25,565 nucleotides of DNA, taken from contig CAUJFM010000191.1 in assembly GCA_963169595.1 (NCBI GenBank), positions 1 through 25,565 of the forward strand, given 5' to 3'. Below are positions 7,494 through 15,201 of the stretch, piece after piece. Within the stretch, counting starts at the first letter, position 1. Every line of letters starts with the position of its first letter. This stretch comes from Bacteroidota bacterium (lineage in GTDB: Bacteria; Bacteroidota; Bacteroidia; Flavobacteriales_F; PHOS-HE28). Under the pieces are notes generated by a model. That model worked only from the letters and a program-made list of their open reading frames with translations. It did not search any database and had not been told where the DNA came from. A program made the position numbers and the translations under genes.

Positions 7494-7501
7494 CGAAGAT
7501 A
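7494..7501 (-). promoter_or_regulatory. -7 element of the lemA-TPM operon
   Basis: On the minus strand this reads TATCTTCG, which fits TAnnTTCG fully. It lies 33 nt before the ATG of lemA and inside the longer in-frame extension, so it also decides the start. Confidence 0.5.
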
Positions 7502-7597
7502 AACCGCACCCTCCGGCACGACGGACCTTCGGATCCCGTGCCATGACCGGCGGTGCGACAAGCTGACAGGCGGCGGGATCGGCACGCTGTTCGGGAC

Positions 7598-7605
7598 CTC
7601 CTTTG
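7598..7605 (+). promoter_or_regulatory. Weak -7-like element of the metallopeptidase gene
   Basis: CTCCTTTG keeps the TTTG half of the consensus but lacks TA. It ends 7 nt before the GTG at 7613, a spacing seen for other genes in the window. Confidence 0.3.
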
Positions 7606-7612
7606 CACCGCC

Positions 7613-8158
7613 GTGCGCACCGATCGCTTCAATTCCGCCACTGTGCTGCTGTTGCAGGCGCTGACCGGCATGCCCGCCGGACGCCTGGAGGCCGTGCGGC
7701 TGGTTCCGCGCAGCCGCAACCACCTGCGCATGCCGTGGTACCCCGAACACCCGGGCGGTGCGTTCGTGCATGGCGACCGCATCTACATCACCGATGCCCT
7801 GCATGCGGCACCCACCTCCGGCGACCCGGACGCCATGCTGCGCTGGCTGCTGCTGATGGCGCACGAGGTGGGGCATGTGGCCCAGGCCTGGCGCCTGGGG
7901 GGCACGCGGGCCAGCCGTTGGCGCTTCACCGCCTGGGCGGCCACCGGCTATGCGGTGTCCTTCCTCCGCAACGGCAGGCACGGCTATCGCAAGGCCGATC
8001 TGGAAGTGGAGGCCGATCGCGCGCGCCGCCTACTCCGCACTTGGATGGAGCGCACCGGCGGATGCCACGCGCAGCATCCACTCATCCAGCTGGTGATGCG
8101 GGATGACGCACCGGGCATGGCCGCATGGATCAGCACCCACGCGGGCCAACGCCCTTGA
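7613..8158 (+). CDS. HEVGH zinc metallopeptidase-like protein (DUF4157-like)
   Basis: Starting at the GTG at 7613 (MRTDRFNSATVLLLQALTG), the protein has 181 residues. It contains the zinc motif HExxH as HEVGH at 84-88 in the helix LMAHEVGHVAQAW, and a downstream EVEADRAR with Glu133, the right place for the third zinc ligand of a gluzincin. Before the motif comes GDRIYITDALHAAP, like the strand before the active helix in DUF4157/eCIS-core proteins. There is no signal peptide, so the protein is probably cytosolic unless exported by another route. The upstream ATG/GTG choices are uncertain; this one follows a -7-like element by 7 nt. No extracellular contractile injection system genes are nearby, so the DUF4157 comparison is only structural. 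Confidence 0.65.
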   Translation: MRTDRFNSATVLLLQALTGMPAGRLEAVRLVPRSRNHLRMPWYPEHPGGAFVHGDRIYITDALHAAPTSGDPDAMLRWLLLMAHEVGHVAQAWRLGGTRASRWRFTAWAATGYAVSFLRNGRHGYRKADLEVEADRARRLLRTWMERTGGCHAQHPLIQLVMRDDAPGMAAWISTHAGQRP

Positions 8159-8173
8159 GCATCCGGGGTACGA

Positions 8174-9241
8174 TCAGTGGCGCACCACCACCTGACCGGT
8201 CCACGGACGGGCACCGGTGAGACGCGCGGTGTACACCCCGGCAGCGAGGTCCTGCACAGGTACGTTCACACTTGCTCCGGCCCGCACGACGAGGCCACCG
8301 CGCACCACACGGCCGCTGGCATCGAGCAGGTCCAGCACACCGGCGTGGTCCGCAGGCAGTTGCAGGCGGAAGGAGGCTTCAGCAGGATTGGGATAGAGCA
8401 CCGGAGCGGTGGCAGCGGCGAACTGACCCACGCCGGTCGTGATCTCCTCCGGATCGTAGTAGAAGCGGGCCGTGGTGGGCTGCCCGGCCAGGGTGGTCAC
8501 CAGCAGCACCGGGGCGTCCATGCCTTGGGCGATATAGCGGTACTCCACCGTTTCCGGCTCGTCCACGCGGAAGCCGAACCCGAACTGGTTCACGTAGATG
8601 GTGTCCGAACGCTGCAGCACCGACCGCACGCGCAGCACCTGGAAGGTGTCCGCCGGCAGGTAGAGGGTGCCCCAGCCGTCCACCGTGTTGTAGCGCCACT
8701 GGTCCTGCTCGAAGCTGAAGAGCGTGGGCACACTGAGGGAGAAGTTGCTGAAGGAGCTGTCCTCATCGCCGAACTCCAGGGGGAAGCGATGGATGTAGTC
8801 CACCGGGATGCGGCGGGTGCTGGAGGGCAGCCCGTTGATGTTGGCCCCGAAGCCCACGTTGCGGTAGCCGGTCGCGTCCTTCTTGTAGTAGTCGTACAGG
8901 TTGGAGACGGTGAGGAAGGATTGGAAGCCGAAGTCCTGCCCCTTCATGGCGAAGTCAGCGTCGTGCTGTGGGTACAGGAAGGGGTTGTTGAAGAAGAGCT
9001 GGTAGGCGAAGGGCGTGGAGGGGACGGACACGGCCGTATCCGCGCCGGGCGCGTCGGGCGACAGGTTGCTGAAGTCCCAGATCACGTCGGGGCCGGTGAG
9101 GTCGAGGTCCACACCCGTGGCCACCGTGGTGCGGTAGCGCATGGTGTCGCCCGCCGAGGGCATGTCGGCCGGACCGATGGTGATCTGGCCGTGCGCGGTG
9201 GCCAGCACCGCAAGGGAAAGCAGGGTAAGGGTGGATCGCAT
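8174..9241 (-). CDS. Secreted protein with T9SS type A sorting domain
   Basis: The protein has 355 residues from the ATG at 9241. Residues 1-19 are a signal peptide (LLSLAVLATAHGQ). The body, with DTMRYRTTVATGVDLDLTGPDVIWDFSNL and a repeated pattern of aromatic beta-strands, looks like an all-beta extracellular domain but matches no family I can name. Residues about 280-355 are a T9SS C-terminal sorting domain: VLYPNPAEASFRLQL, VLDLLDASGRVV, LAAGVYTARL and a short basic end. Such domains direct outer-membrane translocation by the type IX system and anchoring or release at the surface. The start is fixed by a perfect TAGCTTTG 18 nt upstream and the signal peptide; a longer in-frame extension to 9637 crosses the divergent gene. 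Confidence 0.82.
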   Translation of the reverse strand: MRSTLTLLSLAVLATAHGQITIGPADMPSAGDTMRYRTTVATGVDLDLTGPDVIWDFSNLSPDAPGADTAVSVPSTPFAYQLFFNNPFLYPQHDADFAMKGQDFGFQSFLTVSNLYDYYKKDATGYRNVGFGANINGLPSSTRRIPVDYIHRFPLEFGDEDSSFSNFSLSVPTLFSFEQDQWRYNTVDGWGTLYLPADTFQVLRVRSVLQRSDTIYVNQFGFGFRVDEPETVEYRYIAQGMDAPVLLVTTLAGQPTTARFYYDPEEITTGVGQFAAATAPVLYPNPAEASFRLQLPADHAGVLDLLDASGRVVRGGLVVRAGASVNVPVQDLAAGVYTARLTGARPWTGQVVVRH

Positions 9242-9259
9242 GGAAGTGGTGGTGATGGT

Positions 9260-9267
9260 CAAAGCTA
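9260..9267 (-). promoter_or_regulatory. Consensus -7 element of the T9SS cargo gene
   Basis: On the minus strand this reads TAGCTTTG, a perfect TAnnTTTG, 18 nt before the ATG at 9241. It shares a 90-bp divergent spacer with the promoter at 9317-9324. Confidence 0.6.
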
Positions 9268-9316
9268 CCGGAAGTGGTCCATCGCGTTCGGCCCGATGCT
9301 TGCCGAGGTGGTGCGC

Positions 9317-9324
9317 TACCTTTG
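9317..9324 (+). promoter_or_regulatory. Consensus -7 element of the surface-protein/rnhB operon
   Basis: TACCTTTG is a perfect TAnnTTTG and ends 7 nt before the ATG at 9332, leaving at most a few leader bases. Confidence 0.6.
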
Positions 9325-9331
9325 TTTCCCA

Positions 9332-9964
9332 ATGCGCATCACCCTCCTGTTCGCCGCCCTGCTGCTGGGCTCCAGTGTACTGGCCCAGCCCACCACGACG
9401 AAGAAGCCCGACCTGGTGCAATTCAGCGGAGTGGTGGTCACCGACAGCCTTGCTCCGGTGCCCTTCACGCACATCCTGGTGAAGAACACTTACCGGGGCA
9501 CCATGAGCGATGTGTACGGCTACTTCAGCTTCGTGGCGCAGGAGGGGGATACCATCCTCTTCAGCGCGGTGGGCTTCCAGCGCTCGCAGTACGTGATCCC
9601 CGACAGCCTCTCGGAGGACAAGTACTCCATGATCCACGTGATGAACCGCGACACCGTGCAGCTGCGCGAGATGACCGTATACCCCTGGCCATCGCGCGAG
9701 CAGTTCCGCGAGGCCTTCCTGAACCTGCGCCTGCCGGCCGACGACTACCAGCTGGCCATGCGCAACATGTCGCCCGCCGAGCTGATGCAGCGCATGGAGA
9801 ACCTGCCGCCCGACGCCTACGCGAGCTTCCAGTACCAGATGCAGATGGACCAGACGCGGCTGTACTATTCAGGCGGCACGCCCAGTGTGAACCTGTTCAA
9901 CCCCATCGCCTGGGCGCAGTTCCTGCAGGCCTGGCAGAACGGGGCCTACAAGAAGAAGGACTGA
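9332..9964 (+). CDS. Carboxypeptidase-regulatory-like domain protein, secreted
   Basis: This is a 210-residue protein. Residues 1-19 are a signal peptide (LLLGSSVLAQ). Residues about 30-105 form a beta-sandwich of the CarboxypepD_reg-like/CNA-B type: FSGVVVTDSLAPVPFTHILVKNTYRGTMSDVYGYFSF, then GDTILFSAVGFQRSQYVIP. This is the fold found at the N-terminus of Bacteroidota TonB-dependent receptors, here standing alone. The rest is polar and helical (PSREQFREAFLNLRLP, LMQRMENLPPDAY) and ends in a lysine cluster. It probably acts in the periplasm or at the outer membrane; the role is unknown. Only 7 nt separate it from rnhB, so the two are likely co-transcribed. Confidence 0.75.
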   Translation: MRITLLFAALLLGSSVLAQPTTTKKPDLVQFSGVVVTDSLAPVPFTHILVKNTYRGTMSDVYGYFSFVAQEGDTILFSAVGFQRSQYVIPDSLSEDKYSMIHVMNRDTVQLREMTVYPWPSREQFREAFLNLRLPADDYQLAMRNMSPAELMQRMENLPPDAYASFQYQMQMDQTRLYYSGGTPSVNLFNPIAWAQFLQAWQNGAYKKKD

Positions 9965-9971
9965 ACCGGCG

Positions 9972-10574
9972 ATGGCGGCGCTGCTCGCCCACCTGCACAA
10001 GGACCGGCTGGAGGCCGGGTGCGATGAGGCGGGCCGGGGCTGCCTGGCCGGGCCGGTGGTGGCCGCAGCGGTCATCCTGCCACCGCGCGTGCGCATCCCC
10101 GGACTGGACGACAGCAAGAAGCTGAGCCCTGCACAACGCGCCGAACTGCGGCCGCTCATCGAGGAGAAGGCGCTGGCCTGGTCCGTGGCCTTCGTGGGGC
10201 CCGCCGAGATCGATGTGCTGAACATCCTGCGCGCCAGCTTCACCGCCATGCACCGCGCCGTGGATACGCTCGGCCGGCGCCCGGATCACCTGCTGATCGA
10301 CGGCAACCGCTTCATCCCCTACCCCGGCATCGCGCACACCTGTGTGGTGAAGGGCGATGGCCGCTTCCGCAGCATTGCCGCCGCCAGCATCCTGGCCAAG
10401 ACCCACCGCGATGCCTACATGGAAGGCCTGCACCTGGAACACCCCGGCTACAACTGGGCGGTGAACAAGGGCTACCCCACGCCGGACCACCGCACCGCAC
10501 TGGAACAGCAGGGGCCCTGCGTGCATCACCGCCGCAGCTTCCGCCTGCTGAAGGATCAGCTCGACCTCTTCTGA
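9972..10574 (+). CDS. rnhB: Ribonuclease HII
   Basis: This 200-residue enzyme cleaves the RNA strand of RNA-DNA hybrids and removes single ribonucleotides from DNA. The signature AGCDEAGRGCLAGPV holds the first catalytic Asp-Glu pair (18-19). HLLIDGN supplies the third acidic residue, and RSIAAASILAKTHRDAYM carries the fourth. PGYNWAVNKGYPTPDH is the conserved C-terminal basic segment. Length and motifs are normal. The gene follows the carboxypeptidase-regulatory-like gene by 7 nt and has no visible promoter of its own, so it is probably expressed from 9317. Confidence 0.95.
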   Translation: MAALLAHLHKDRLEAGCDEAGRGCLAGPVVAAAVILPPRVRIPGLDDSKKLSPAQRAELRPLIEEKALAWSVAFVGPAEIDVLNILRASFTAMHRAVDTLGRRPDHLLIDGNRFIPYPGIAHTCVVKGDGRFRSIAAASILAKTHRDAYMEGLHLEHPGYNWAVNKGYPTPDHRTALEQQGPCVHHRRSFRLLKDQLDLF

Positions 10575-10643
10575 CCCATCCATGTCCACACGGGCGTGTG
10601 CAAAGGCCGCGTCCGCAGCGGGACAGGCCGTTCGGAGGCCGGG

Positions 10644-10651
10644 TAATTTCG
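10644..10651 (+). promoter_or_regulatory. -7 element of the large membrane-anchored protein gene
   Basis: TAATTTCG fits TAnnTTCG fully and lies 17 nt before the ATG at 10669. It argues against the in-frame upstream start at 10582. Confidence 0.5.
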
Positions 10652-10668
10652 CCGGGCACCCGTTCCCC

Positions 10669-13302
10669 ATGCGCCGACTTCCCGCCATCCTGCTGCTCCT
10701 GCTCATTGCCGGCGCCGCCGCATGGACGCTGTTCCGCTGGAACGCGGGGCGCACCGAAGCGGTGGACCCCTGGGCGGCGATGCCCGCACACACCGCGGTG
10801 GTGCTGGAGTTCCCCGACGCCTTTGCCGAGTGGGACCGGCTGATGCACACCTCGCAGCACTGGACCGCCCTGGAACAACTGCCGGGCATGGCCGCCGCAG
10901 GCCGCATGGCCGCGCGCATCCGCAGCCGCATGGAGGACGATGCCGAACTGCGCCGCGCCCTGGATGGCGCCCCCGTGGTGCTGGGCCTGCTGCGCACCGG
11001 AGGCCAGGGCACGGGACTGCTGCTGGCCTGCGCACCCCGCCACGATGATGAGACCGCACGCACGGCCATGGCCAACGTGCTGCAACTGGGCGCACCCGAA
11101 CAGGCCGCGCTGGCCAAGGGCACCGTGGTGACCTTGAGCGGGGACAGTGCGCTGAAGGACCTCTCGCTCTGCCATGTCGGCGGCCTGTGGCTGCTGTCCG
11201 GTTCGCGGGATGTGCTGGAGGAGGCGCTGCTCGAAGTGCGCAACGGACAGGGGCTCACCAGTGACACTCTGTTCACCAAGGCACGCAACACCTTGGGCGA
11301 TGGCAGCAACGCCCACCTGCTCCTCCACCTGGAACGGGCGCGCAACCTGCTGGCGAACTGGTGGACGGCCGACGCCCTGAAGCCCCTGGAGGACCTGCCG
11401 CGTGGCTGGGCAGCGCTGGACCTGGAGATCCGCTCCGATGCGCTGCTGATGAGCGGCCTGGTGGTGCCCGAGGACGCCCACCGCAGTTGGGAGCGGCTGG
11501 CCCACCAAGGCTCCGGGGACCTGCCCCTGCTGCGCAGCCTGCCCGCCGGCGTGGAACGCATGGAGGCCTGGCACATCAGCGATGCGCTGCAATGGGCACG
11601 CGACCTCGATGCCGCAGCCGAGGACAGCCTGCAGGAGGGCCTGCTCACCTGGGTGAACGGCCCGGTGGTGCTGGCCCACGGCGCCACGGACAGCCTCGCC
11701 CCCGCCGTGTGGGCCTTCTTCTCCACCGCCGACCCGGATGCCGCGGCCGAGGCCATCCGCAGCTACCGCCCGCCGCAGCCCGGTGACACACTGTCGTACC
11801 GGGGCCTGCGCTTCGCCCGCCTGCCCTCGGCGCAGGACCATGAACGACTGCTCGGCCCTGCGTTCGCGGCGTTGGAGCGCCCGTGGTGGTGCGTGATCGG
11901 CGATCAGGTGGTGTTCGCGGACAGCCCGCAGCGGCTCTCGCAGGCGGTGGATGCCTGGACCGATGGCAACAGCCTGGCCGAGGACGCGCGCACCAGCGCC
12001 TGGTGGGCCCGCATGAACACGGCGTCCGGCCGCCTCTGGTGGTGCGATGTGTCCCGCCATCGCAGCAGCCTCGCGCCCCTGCTCCAGGACAAGGCCCGCA
12101 GCACGGTGGCCGCGCAGGACGCGCTCTGGGGCCAGGTGGGCGGCATCACGGTGCAGCTCGCGCAAGGGCAGCGCGGCATGCATCCGCTCGTCATCGGCAT
12201 CCAGCACGTGCCCATCGAGGTGCGTCCGCAACGCACGCTGTGGAGCGCAGCGCTCGGGGCCGCCGTGGAACGCGCGCCGGACATCGTGGTGAACCACACG
12301 AACAACACGCGCGAAGTGCTGGTGCAGGATGCGCAGCATCGCATCCACCTGATCAGCGCGGCCGGCAAGGTGCTGTGGACGCGGCAGCTGGACGGTGCGA
12401 TCCACGGCAGCGTCCATCAGGTGGACCGCTTCCGCAATGGCAAGCTGCAGCTGCTGTTCAACACCACCGCGCAGGTGTACCTCATCGACCGCAACGGCAA
12501 GGATGTGGGCGGCTTTCCCGTGAAGCCGAAGACCGAGGCCACCGCCCCGCTCGCGGTGTTCGACTATGACGGCCAGCGCGACTACCGCGTGCTGCTGCCC
12601 TTGAAGGACGGACGCGTGCTGAACCTGGGTCTGGACGGCATCGCCGTGCAAGGCTGGGAGCCACCACGACTGAAGGAGCCTTCCACCGCTGCGGTGGAGC
12701 ACGTGCGGATCCGCAACAAGGACCACTTGCTCGTGTTCGATGGCAGCGGTGGTGTGCTGGTGCTCGATCGCCGCGGCCAGGTGCGTGAACGGGTGAAGCT
12801 GGACCTCGGCGCCGATGCCCGGGTGTGCCTGGTGCGCGCGGGGTCGGAGCTGGGCAGCACGCAGGTGGCCTGGACCGATGCGGAAGGCACGCTCAAGCTG
12901 GGCACGCTGGACGGCACCGTGCGGGAGCTGGGCCGCGCACCACAGGGATGGGCCGCGCTGCAATGGACCACCGATGGCGTGGAGTCCGCCATCATCGCCA
13001 GCGACAGCGTGCGCATCGGGCGCGATGGGGCCGTAGCCTGGCAGCGCGGCTTCGGCGCCACACCCGCAGCCCTGGCGTGGCACGCGGTGACCGGCGCGGG
13101 CGAGGTGCTCAGCGTGGCCCTGCCCGCCCGCGACGAGCTCCTCCTCTTCGATGAGGCCGGCAGTCCGCTGCCCGACATGCCGCTGAAAGGGGCCGGGACC
13201 TGCGCCATCGCCGACCTGGACCTCGACGGCCGTGCCGAGGTGATCGCCATCACCGCGCAGGGCCAGGTCATCGCGCAATCAATCGGCCTGCGCAGGCCCT
13301 AG
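10669..13302 (+). CDS. Large membrane-anchored protein with C-terminal propeller-like half, function unknown
   Basis: The protein has 877 residues from the ATG at 10669; 29 upstream in-frame residues are dropped because the promoter lies within them. Residues about 4-20 form a signal anchor (LPAILLLLLIAGAAAWTLF). Residues about 25-540 resemble the DUF3352-type proteins I recall downstream of rnhB in Bacteroidota: an alternation of helices and strands with FPDAFAEWDRLM and several DVLEEAL-like helices. From about residue 545 (NNTREVLVQDAQHRIHLISAAGKVLW) repeated strand blades follow, with GKVLWTRQLDG, VYLIDRNGKDVGGFPVK, LVFDGSGGVLVLDRRGQV and a last FG-GAP-like IADLDLDGRAEVIAI. This looks like a PQQ-type beta-propeller. 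The bulk probably faces the periplasm. No enzyme motif is visible. Confidence 0.7.
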   Translation: MRRLPAILLLLLIAGAAAWTLFRWNAGRTEAVDPWAAMPAHTAVVLEFPDAFAEWDRLMHTSQHWTALEQLPGMAAAGRMAARIRSRMEDDAELRRALDGAPVVLGLLRTGGQGTGLLLACAPRHDDETARTAMANVLQLGAPEQAALAKGTVVTLSGDSALKDLSLCHVGGLWLLSGSRDVLEEALLEVRNGQGLTSDTLFTKARNTLGDGSNAHLLLHLERARNLLANWWTADALKPLEDLPRGWAALDLEIRSDALLMSGLVVPEDAHRSWERLAHQGSGDLPLLRSLPAGVERMEAWHISDALQWARDLDAAAEDSLQEGLLTWVNGPVVLAHGATDSLAPAVWAFFSTADPDAAAEAIRSYRPPQPGDTLSYRGLRFARLPSAQDHERLLGPAFAALERPWWCVIGDQVVFADSPQRLSQAVDAWTDGNSLAEDARTSAWWARMNTASGRLWWCDVSRHRSSLAPLLQDKARSTVAAQDALWGQVGGITVQLAQGQRGMHPLVIGIQHVPIEVRPQRTLWSAALGAAVERAPDIVVNHTNNTREVLVQDAQHRIHLISAAGKVLWTRQLDGAIHGSVHQVDRFRNGKLQLLFNTTAQVYLIDRNGKDVGGFPVKPKTEATAPLAVFDYDGQRDYRVLLPLKDGRVLNLGLDGIAVQGWEPPRLKEPSTAAVEHVRIRNKDHLLVFDGSGGVLVLDRRGQVRERVKLDLGADARVCLVRAGSELGSTQVAWTDAEGTLKLGTLDGTVRELGRAPQGWAALQWTTDGVESAIIASDSVRIGRDGAVAWQRGFGATPAALAWHAVTGAGEVLSVALPARDELLLFDEAGSPLPDMPLKGAGTCAIADLDLDGRAEVIAITAQGQVIAQSIGLRRP

Positions 13303-13356
13303 CGCACCGCCCGCATCGGGGATGATGCCGGTCAACCCGGCCCGTGGCGCATTGCT

Positions 13357-13364
13357 GACCTTTA
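13357..13364 (+). promoter_or_regulatory. Weak -7-like element of the haemoglobin gene
   Basis: GACCTTTA has two mismatches to TAnnTTTG and lies 6 nt before the ATG at 13371. Confidence 0.3.
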
Positions 13365-13370
13365 CCGCTG

Positions 13371-13742
13371 ATGAGCACCGCGAGCGACCTGCAGACACCC
13401 GATGACATCCGGCGGCTGGTGGAGACCTTCTACACCGCGGTGCGGCCCGACCCGCAGATCGGTCACTTCTTCACGGAGCTCGATTGGGACCACCACATCC
13501 CGAGGATCGTCTCCTTCTGGTCCATGGTGCTCTTCGGGGACCGCAGCTACACGGGCGACCCCATGACCGCGCACCAGCGCCTGCACCAGCGCATCCCCAT
13601 GGAACGGACCCACTTCGACCGGTGGCTTGCGCTGTGGACCACCACGGTGGACCAGCTCTTCAGTGGCCCCAAGGCCGAGGAGGCCAAGGACCGGGCGCGT
13701 ACCATCGCCGCCGTGATGGCCCACCGGGTCATTGGAGGGTAG
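13371..13742 (+). CDS. Group III truncated haemoglobin
   Basis: This 123-residue protein matches group III truncated haemoglobins such as Campylobacter jejuni Ctb along its length. By alignment with Ctb from memory, Tyr21 in VETFYTAVRPD is the B10 tyrosine, His42 in DHHIPRIVSFW is the E7 position, His68 in GDPMTAHQRL is the proximal F8 haem ligand, and Trp85 in HFDRWLALW is the G8 tryptophan. All key haem-pocket residues are therefore present. These cytosolic proteins bind oxygen, NO or peroxide-like ligands; the precise role differs between species. It stands alone between unrelated genes and converges on the glucosaminidase gene with 5 bp between. Confidence 0.93.
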   Translation: MSTASDLQTPDDIRRLVETFYTAVRPDPQIGHFFTELDWDHHIPRIVSFWSMVLFGDRSYTGDPMTAHQRLHQRIPMERTHFDRWLALWTTTVDQLFSGPKAEEAKDRARTIAAVMAHRVIGG

Positions 13743-13747
13743 AGCGT

Positions 13748-14737
13748 CTACCGCTTCGGCTTGCGCAGCAGGATGCGCTGGCCCTCGGTCAGCTTCGCAT
13801 CCGTGGACAGCCCGTTGTACTTGGCCAGCTTGGCGAGCTTCACACCGTACTGCTGGCTCACGCCCCACAGCGTTTCGCCGCCCTTGGCCGTGTGCTCCGC
13901 GGCGGTCTTGGAGGCCGCTCGCTTGGGCTGGATGAAGACCACCTGGCCCTCGCTGAGCCCGGCCTCCTTGTCCATGTCGTTCCAGCGGGCCAGCATGCCG
14001 TGCGTCATCTCCAGCTCAGCGGCCAGCTTGCGGAAGGTGTCGCCCTGCTTGGCACGCACGAACTTGATGCGGCCCTCGAACACCTCCACCGGGCGCGACG
14101 CCCCGATGGTGATCACATCACCACCACCGGAGGAACGGCGTCCGTGCTTGGGCGGTGCGGGCTTGGTGGTGGACGGGGCGGCCGGCTTGTAGGTCACGTC
14201 CACACCGCGGTCCAGGTCGTGCAGGCGGTAGCGCTCGATCAGGTCGATGAGCTTCTGCGGGTACTTGGGGTCGGTGGCATAGCCGGCCTTCTTCAGCCCG
14301 TGGGCCCAGCCCTTGTAGTCGGTGGGCTTCAGCTCGAACAAGCCCGCATAGCGGGGCCGCTGCAGGAACTTGGCGTGGTCCTCATAGCTCTGCTCGGCAT
14401 CGCGGTACTTGCGGAAGCACTCGTTCTTCGCGTCGTCGTCGTGGTAGCTCTTGCCACCGGTCCAGTCGGGCGTGCACTTGATGCCGAAGTGGTTGTTGGC
14501 CTCCCGGGCCAGCTTGCTGTTGCCGTTGCCGCTCTCCAACAGGCCCTGCGCCAGGGTGATGCTGGCCGGGATGCCGTGCTCCTTCATCTTCTTCACGGCC
14601 ACCGCCTTCCACTGCTCGATGTACTGCTCGGCCGTGATGCGGTCGGCGGGGGGCTGACCAGGTGACGAAAAGGCGGTGCCCACGACCACGAGGGTGGTCA
14701 GCACCAGGGTTTTCAACAGATCAACAGGCTTCACCAT
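13748..14737 (-). CDS. Peptidoglycan glucosaminidase with two LysM domains
   Basis: The protein has 329 residues from the ATG at 14737; a GTG 12 nt upstream is the alternative. Residues 1-27 form a signal peptide (LLKTLVLTTLVVVGTAFSSPGQ). Residues about 33-180 are a glucosaminidase domain (PF01832 type): YIEQWKAVAVKKMKEHGIPASI, the catalytic region TLAQGLLESGNGNSKLAREANNHFGIKC with the presumed acid Glu, and GWAHGLKKAGYATDPKYPQKL. A Pro/Ser/Lys linker follows, then two LysM domains (RAKQGDTFRKLAAELEMTHGMLARWN and TAKGGETLWGVSQQYGVKLAKLAKYN) that bind glycan. It would cleave N-acetylglucosaminyl bonds during cell-wall turnover in the periplasm. The start is supported by a perfect TAGTTTCG 27 nt upstream. 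Confidence 0.92.
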   Translation of the reverse strand: MVKPVDLLKTLVLTTLVVVGTAFSSPGQPPADRITAEQYIEQWKAVAVKKMKEHGIPASITLAQGLLESGNGNSKLAREANNHFGIKCTPDWTGGKSYHDDDAKNECFRKYRDAEQSYEDHAKFLQRPRYAGLFELKPTDYKGWAHGLKKAGYATDPKYPQKLIDLIERYRLHDLDRGVDVTYKPAAPSTTKPAPPKHGRRSSGGGDVITIGASRPVEVFEGRIKFVRAKQGDTFRKLAAELEMTHGMLARWNDMDKEAGLSEGQVVFIQPKRAASKTAAEHTAKGGETLWGVSQQYGVKLAKLAKYNGLSTDAKLTEGQRILLRKPKR

Positions 14738-14764
14738 CGTTCCGGGCACAGGTTGGACAAGGTG

Positions 14765-14772
14765 CGAAACTA
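14765..14772 (-). promoter_or_regulatory. -7 element of the glucosaminidase gene
   Basis: On the minus strand this reads TAGTTTCG, a perfect TAnnTTCG, 27 nt before the ATG at 14737. Confidence 0.55.
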
Positions 14773-14948
14773 CTGGGGTCCAGAGGGGTTATGAACGATC
14801 CATCCACCGGGTCATGCACAGGTGATCGTGGAAATAACGTGCCGATCTGGGGCCAGCGCACGCCAGGGCATCCAACTTCGCGTTCCGGAAGCGAACCATC
14901 CGGGCGGCCGGATGTTCTACCGGCGGGAAGCCATTTCCGGGAACGACC

Positions 14949-15155
14949 GTGGAAGCGAGGAGCAACGAACACGACGAACGCGCGGAACGCCTGCGGCGCC
15001 TTGGGCTGCAGGACGGCGACTACTACTTCTCGGAGGAAGGCTACCTGGTCTTCACCGAGCAGTACCACCTGCGCCGCGGCTATTGCTGCCAAAGCGGCTG
15101 CCGCCACTGCCCTTACGGCTTCCACGACAAGAAGGGCAAGGGGAAGGCGGGGTGA
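14949..15155 (+). CDS. DUF5522 cysteine-rich mini-protein
   Basis: This 68-residue protein starts at a GTG. A charged helix (HDERAERLRRLGL) is followed by DYYFSEEGYLVFTEQYHL and the tight cysteine cluster RGYCCQSGCRHCPYGF (Cys47, 48, 52 and 55), then a lysine-rich end. The core YHLxRGYCCxxGCRHCPYG matches the DUF5522 family, common in Bacteroidota and usually 50-70 residues. Four cysteines at this spacing could bind zinc or an iron-sulfur cluster; neither is established. There is no signal peptide, so it is cytosolic. I see no good -7 element in the 211 bp upstream and found nothing else there. A cargo gene follows 46 bp later. Confidence 0.82.
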   Translation: MEARSNEHDERAERLRRLGLQDGDYYFSEEGYLVFTEQYHLRRGYCCQSGCRHCPYGFHDKKGKGKAG

Positions 15156-15179
15156 TCCGCCGGTCCGGCCGCATTTGCT

Positions 15180-15187
15180 TAGCTTCA
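15180..15187 (+). promoter_or_regulatory. -7-like element of the AT-richer T9SS cargo gene
   Basis: TAGCTTCA matches TAnnTTCG except for the last base and lies 14 nt before the ATG at 15202. Confidence 0.35.
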
Positions 15188-15201
15188 GGGTGCCCAAGGC
15201 C

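Noticed and set aside
7461..7612. Possible additional start codons or a small RNA in the lemA/metallopeptidase divergent gap
   Set aside because: Only promoter-like elements were found; no stable hairpin or conserved motif was visible.
9897..11756. A 619-codon minus-strand open frame across rnhB
   Set aside because: Shadow of rnhB and the following gene; Ser/Arg/Ala-rich with no recognisable fold.
10312..13278. A 988-codon open frame on the minus strand
   Set aside because: It lies opposite rnhB and the 877-residue protein gene, has Gly/Ala/His/Arg-rich noise composition and no domain. Long antisense frames are expected from third-position GC bias.
14738..14948. Possible small gene between the glucosaminidase and DUF5522 genes
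   Set aside because: No frame has a plausible start, promoter element and recognisable composition; I see only the glucosaminidase promoter in it.
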